Of a stretch of 37,571 bases of DNA, positions 34,790 through 37,571 are shown one piece after another. The first letter of the stretch is position 1, and each line of letters begins with the position of its first letter. Position numbers and translations under genes: made by a program. The DNA is from Ardenticatenia bacterium (GTDB lineage: Bacteria > Chloroflexota > Anaerolineae > Aggregatilineales > JALXEW01). The stretch spans positions 1 through 37,571 of the forward strand of contig JALXEW010000273.1 in the NCBI GenBank assembly GCA_027069285.1, in the 5' to 3' direction. The notes under the pieces were generated by a model that saw only the letters and a list, made by a program, of their open reading frames with translations, was not told the DNA's origin and did not search any database.

Positions 34790-35499
34790 GAAAAGAAATG
34801 CCACGTGGACTGATAGCCCTCACATTTGTGAGCGCGGCCTTGATCGTATTTGCCCTTTGGATGGTATTCGGGTATGCGCCGCGTGAAGCCGTGATGGGCG
34901 ACGTACAGCGGGTTTTCTACTTTCACCTCTCGGCCTTTATCGGCGCCTCGGTTGCCTTCCTGGGCACGCTGGTCGCATCCGTGGCCTACCTGCGAACCAG
35001 GAACCGCTCCTGGGATCGGATCGCCAAATCCTCTGTGGAGATCGGACTGGCGTTATCGGCCATGACAATACTATCCGGCCCGGTTTGGGCCTCGGTTGCC
35101 TGGAATGCGCTCTGGGCCTGGGACCCGCGCCTGACCGCCGTAGCGATCATGTGGCTGATATACGCCGCCTACCTGATGCTGCGTGGCGGGATAGACGATC
35201 CGGATAAAAGCGCCAGATTCGGTGCCGTATACGGCATAGTTGCCTTTGCCAGCGTGATCATGACATTTGTATTGCCGCGCGTGGTTTCCACATTTGGATC
35301 GCCACATCCGACGGTGATCGGCCCCGGCTCCGAAAGCGGCGGCTCCATGACCCTGACGCCGAAAATGAAGCACACACTTTACGTGAGCATGGTAGCCTTC
35401 GTCGTGCTCTACTTCACATTACTATGGCACCGTGTGCGTCTGGAAGAGCTGGCCGATAAAGTGCGAGAGCTACAGGCGCGGGCCTTTGAGCGCGATTGA
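34786..35499 (+). CDS. ccmC: Haem exporter/cytochrome c maturation protein CcmC
   Basis: A 237-residue membrane protein with about six helices that presents haem for cytochrome c maturation. The haem-handling WD region is WNALWAWDPRLTAVAIMWLIYAAY. QRVFYFHLS near the start and the His of SPHP and the later KHT provide the conserved histidine areas. The start ATG 34786 lies inside the end of fabF. A ccmD-like gene follows by 12 bases, but no ccmA, ccmB, ccmE or ccmF is present, as the next gene lies on the other strand. The mono-haem lipoprotein at 3464-3862 could be a client. Confidence 0.92.
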   Translation: MRKEMPRGLIALTFVSAALIVFALWMVFGYAPREAVMGDVQRVFYFHLSAFIGASVAFLGTLVASVAYLRTRNRSWDRIAKSSVEIGLALSAMTILSGPVWASVAWNALWAWDPRLTAVAIMWLIYAAYLMLRGGIDDPDKSARFGAVYGIVAFASVIMTFVLPRVVSTFGSPHPTVIGPGSESGGSMTLTPKMKHTLYVSMVAFVVLYFTLLWHRVRLEELADKVRELQARAFERD

Positions 35500-35511
35500 C
35501 CGGAGGGGGAA

Positions 35512-35679
35512 ATGTACACCTTACAGCAGGCCACGCCGGATACATTCAACCTGATGCTACTGGGGTACGGCATCATATTCGGGATAGGGGCCGCATACAT
35601 AGCGTGGCTGGCGCTAAAGTGGCGTGCCCTACGGCGCCGGCTGCAGGCCCTGGAAGCCGCTGCTGGAGATGAGGATTGA
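35512..35679 (+). CDS. ccmD: CcmD-like small membrane protein, 55 aa
   Basis: A short gene from ATG 35512 (behind GGAGGGGGAA) to TGA 35677-35679. The 55-residue product has one transmembrane helix (about residues 14-36, LMLLGYGIIFGIGAAYIAWL), a basic juxtamembrane segment (KWRALRRRLQ) and an acidic end (AAAGDED). This architecture and the position directly behind ccmC fit CcmD, the small protein that releases holo-CcmE from CcmC in the haem-delivery pathway. The family is too short and variable for sequence alone to prove it. Confidence 0.75.
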   Translation: MYTLQQATPDTFNLMLLGYGIIFGIGAAYIAWLALKWRALRRRLQALEAAAGDED

Positions 35680-35684
35680 CGGAA

Positions 35685-35708
35685 AGGCCGAGCTGATACG
35701 CTCGGCCT
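35685..35708. terminator. Bidirectional terminator-like hairpin after ccmD
   Basis: AGGCCGAGC (35685-35693) pairs perfectly with GCTCGGCCT (35700-35708) around a six-base loop, followed by GTTC. It lies between the convergent ccmD and SCP2 genes. Confidence 0.65.
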
Positions 35709-35764
35709 GTTCAGATTCGGAGTGGCGGGTGCCATAACGGCCTGGGCTGTCCGCGCGTCTGTGT

Positions 35765-36097
35765 CTATAGCCCGAAGATCACCTGCAACTTAAGCGCGGC
35801 GCCCATATCACCGTCTATCTTAAGCTTGCCCTGCATGAACGCGGCTGTTGCGTTTAACTCGCCGTTGCCGATCTTCAGGTAGTCCTCTGCCGTGGCGGTG
35901 ATCGTACAGGTTGGGTTTCCCGCCGTCCCCTCGGCAACCTCGCATTTACCTTCCGAGACCGTCATATACCATTGGCCGCCGCCCTCACCGGTCAGGTTAA
36001 ACTGGTACACCGCGTTCACCCCGGCTGCCTTTTCGGGATTGAACCTTGTGACCATATTCTCGAACAGGTCTTTGAGATTGTCGAACTTATCGGCCAT
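35765..36097 (-). CDS. SCP2 sterol-binding domain protein
   Basis: A 110-residue protein of the SCP2 (sterol carrier protein 2) fold, which binds hydrophobic ligands in a cytoplasmic beta-sheet pocket. Landmarks are LFENMVTRFNPEKAAGVNAVYQFNL, WYMTVSEGKCEVAEG, TCTITATAEDYLKIGNGELNATAAFMQGKLKIDGD and the final KLQVIFG. The start is the ATG opening MADKFDN, with AGGAGG eleven bases upstream; an upstream ATG at 36142 would add 15 basic residues. It stands alone on the minus strand. The natural ligand is unknown; bacterial members are thought to bind lipids. Confidence 0.93.
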   Translation of the reverse strand: MADKFDNLKDLFENMVTRFNPEKAAGVNAVYQFNLTGEGGGQWYMTVSEGKCEVAEGTAGNPTCTITATAEDYLKIGNGELNATAAFMQGKLKIDGDMGAALKLQVIFGL

Positions 36098-36330
36098 TGT
36101 GGCTTTTCCTCCTGGTTTCTTTGCGAAAGGCCGGATCGGCAATAACTTTAAGCGACAGGCGCGGTCGTGTCAAGCTTCATTCCCCTGCCATCTCCCGTTC
36201 TCCTTACGGCGTGGCCCTGGCTCGGACTCTCTGTGGCACAAACGTTCCATAGATGTCGGGCCGAGTCCGTTCGTAGTACAATCTTGCCGGGCAGGCGTGT
36301 CTGCTGTATATGTTTTATAGCACGATTCCG

Positions 36331-36336
36331 TATAAT
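36331..36336 (+). promoter_or_regulatory. Candidate -10 box (TATAAT) for the DUF364 / NifX-like operon
   Basis: A perfect TATAAT 36 bases before the ATG at 36372 and in a sensible position for it. The -35 region is weak. A second set, TTGACA (36342-36347) and TAAACT (36365-36370) with 17-base spacing, ends directly at the start codon and could not produce the same start. The rest of the region back to 36098 (divergent from the SCP2 gene) holds no visible gene. Confidence 0.4.
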
Positions 36337-36371
36337 AAAAGTTGACATCACGCGAGAAAGGTGCTAAACTG

Positions 36372-37178
36372 ATGGGCGATGAGGAAAAATCGCAGAACGC
36401 ATACCCGGCAGATAAGCCGGTTCTGACAAAAGTGCTGGAATCTCTCCCGCCCGAACTCGACCTGAAGGCCGAGGCAGTATGGGTGGGTGTCCATTGGACG
36501 CTCGTGGTCGGGCGGCTCGGAGGGCAGACCTACGGTGGACTGGCCTCAACGCAGATGCCGGTGCACCAAGCCCACGGCCAGATCGACGTGGTCGGAGCGG
36601 GGGAGCTGCAACGGCATACCCTGCGGTGGTTGGCCGGGAACCTGGCCGCATCCGAGCGACCGATGGAAACCAGCATCGGCTGGGCGGCGGTGAACGCACT
36701 GTTAGCGGCAGCCGACCCCGGCTACAGGATGCAGGAGATCAACGCCGGTGAGCTGCTCATCGAGCGTGGGCGCGGCAAAAGAGTAGCTCTCGTGGGCCAC
36801 TTCCCGTTCATCGAGAGATTGCGGGAGGCCGTCGGGACGCTTTGGGTGCTTGAGCTGCGCCCCACCGGCAGTGAGCTGCCCGCCGAGGCCGCGCCAGAGG
36901 TGATGCCGCAGGCAGATGTGGTGGCGATAACCGGCACCACATTACTCAACGGCACCTTTGACGGCCTGATCCGGTTATGCCGACCGGATGCGCTGGTTGT
37001 GATGTTGGGGCCGACCACGCCGCTATCGCCGGTACTATTCGACTACGGCGTGGACGTGCTGGCAGGCGCCCGCGTGGATGATCCGGATACAGTTTTGCGG
37101 GTTGTCGGCCAGGGCGGGAACCTCCGGCAAATGCGGGGTGTGCGCCTGGTGACAATGACAAGGGAGGGAGCGAAGTGA
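36372..37178 (+). CDS. DUF364-type protein (putative heavy-metal chelation domain) with DUF4213-like N-terminus
   Basis: A 268-residue cytoplasmic protein. The N-terminal half (AVWVGVHWTLVVGRLGGQTYGGLAST) resembles DUF4213, an enolase N-domain-like fold. The C-terminal half is Rossmann-like (GKRVALVGHFPFIERLRE...ADVVAITGTTLLNGTFDGLIRL...VMLGPTTPLSPVLFDYGVDVLAG) and matches DUF364, described as a putative heavy-metal chelation domain. The start is ATG 36372, with AAAGGTG upstream; an in-frame TTG at 36342 is less likely. The gene overlaps the NifX-like gene by four bases (GTGA). A metal or metal-cofactor role is suggested by this pairing but not shown. Confidence 0.82.
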   Translation: MGDEEKSQNAYPADKPVLTKVLESLPPELDLKAEAVWVGVHWTLVVGRLGGQTYGGLASTQMPVHQAHGQIDVVGAGELQRHTLRWLAGNLAASERPMETSIGWAAVNALLAAADPGYRMQEINAGELLIERGRGKRVALVGHFPFIERLREAVGTLWVLELRPTGSELPAEAAPEVMPQADVVAITGTTLLNGTFDGLIRLCRPDALVVMLGPTTPLSPVLFDYGVDVLAGARVDDPDTVLRVVGQGGNLRQMRGVRLVTMTREGAK

Positions 37179-37571
37179 AGATCGCCGCGATAACCGATGA
37201 CGGCGTGACCATAAGTCAACACTTTGGGCGTGCCCGGTTTTACAAAGTGCTGACGGTGGAAAACGGAGAGATCGTGGCCGAGGAAATGCGTGACAAACTT
37301 GGGCACCACAACTTCGGTGCCGAATCGCACGCAGAGGATGCCGACCCACGTGGGCACGGCTTTGGGCCATCGGCACAAGATCGTCATACCCGCATGGCAG
37401 CAGCGATCTCGGATTGCGAGGTACTGCTATGCCGTGGCATGGGCCGTGGCGCCTACGTCAGCATGGAACAGGCGGGCATTCGCCCGATAGTGACCGACAT
37501 TGAGGACATTCACCAGGCCGTCAGGGCATATCTAGACGACGAGATCGAAGATCACGTGGAGTACCTGCATT
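37175..37571 (+). CDS. NifX/NifB-C type (dinitrogenase iron-molybdenum cofactor family) protein, 3' partial
   Basis: The frame opens at GTG 37175 behind GGGAGGGAGCGAA and is still open at the end of the window (132 residues visible). It starts MKIAAITDDGVTISQHFGRARFYKVLTVENGEI, the hallmark of the PF02579 family, and contains MAAAISDCEVLLCRGMGRGAYVSMEQAGIRPIVTD, the second conserved region. The middle is His/Asp-rich (LGHHNFG, ESHAEDADPRGHGFG), which could bind metal. These small proteins carry or sense Fe-S or iron-molybdenum precursors; many occur in organisms without nitrogenase. No nif gene is seen here. Confidence 0.9.
   Translation, partial: MKIAAITDDGVTISQHFGRARFYKVLTVENGEIVAEEMRDKLGHHNFGAESHAEDADPRGHGFGPSAQDRHTRMAAAISDCEVLLCRGMGRGAYVSMEQAGIRPIVTDIEDIHQAVRAYLDDEIEDHVEYLH

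Overview
The window looks like a piece of a moderately GC-rich bacterial chromosome, most likely from a member of the Chloroflexota (Anaerolineae-like). This rests on the recalled character of the proteins: a secreted protein with a TP-repeat tail, a lipoprotein with a TPTPTPEP linker, large 7TM/GAF/PAS sensors, a complete SufCBDSU set, bacterial DUF3467 and translin proteins, and frequent GTG starts behind strong GGAGG ribosome binding sites. No search was run, so the assignment is inference. I saw no rRNA, tRNA, CRISPR array, insertion sequence or replication origin.

Layout. 1-1,775: the 3' end of a secreted protein gene, then a minus-strand operon of three unrecognised genes, one of only 45 codons. 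2,043-3,862: an MFS exporter overlapping a small haem-binding lipoprotein. 3,949-9,376: a near-consensus promoter and sufC-sufB-sufD-sufS-sufU. 9,566-15,875 (minus): a large 7TM-PAS-GAF-GAF-PAS histidine kinase followed by a stand-alone archaeal-type ThrRS editing domain, a membrane protein, an M32 carboxypeptidase and a flavoprotein. 16,102-19,447: ssb, DUF3467, translin, a Cas4-like nuclease encoded as two overlapping membrane-anchored halves, and tgt. 19,525-22,620 (minus): an SPFH/band-7 protein and transketolase. 22,793-25,362: a GNAT acetyltransferase and a multi-TM/GAF/HTH regulator. 25,491-30,705: clpB, rhomboid protease, SDH/Clp-fold protease and a convergent CPBP protease. 30,840-35,679: a DNA adenine methylase plus HNH endonuclease (restriction-modification pair) directly upstream of plsX-fabF-ccmC-ccmD. 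35,765-37,571: an SCP2 protein (minus) and a DUF364 protein overlapping a NifX-type protein that runs off the window.

Functional reading. Most of the content is housekeeping: Fe-S assembly, lipid synthesis, haem delivery, proteostasis and queuosine tRNA modification. The most unusual parts are the tightly coupled DUF3467-translin-split Cas4-tgt operon and the editing-domain protein, which lacks the residues I remember as catalytic in the archaeal enzyme. The best candidate for an undescribed system is 16,578-18,329. There a single-strand nucleic acid binding family (translin) is translationally coupled to a nuclease whose Fe-S cysteines and catalytic core are split over two polypeptides, each carrying one transmembrane helix at the break. 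The ssb gene lies just upstream.
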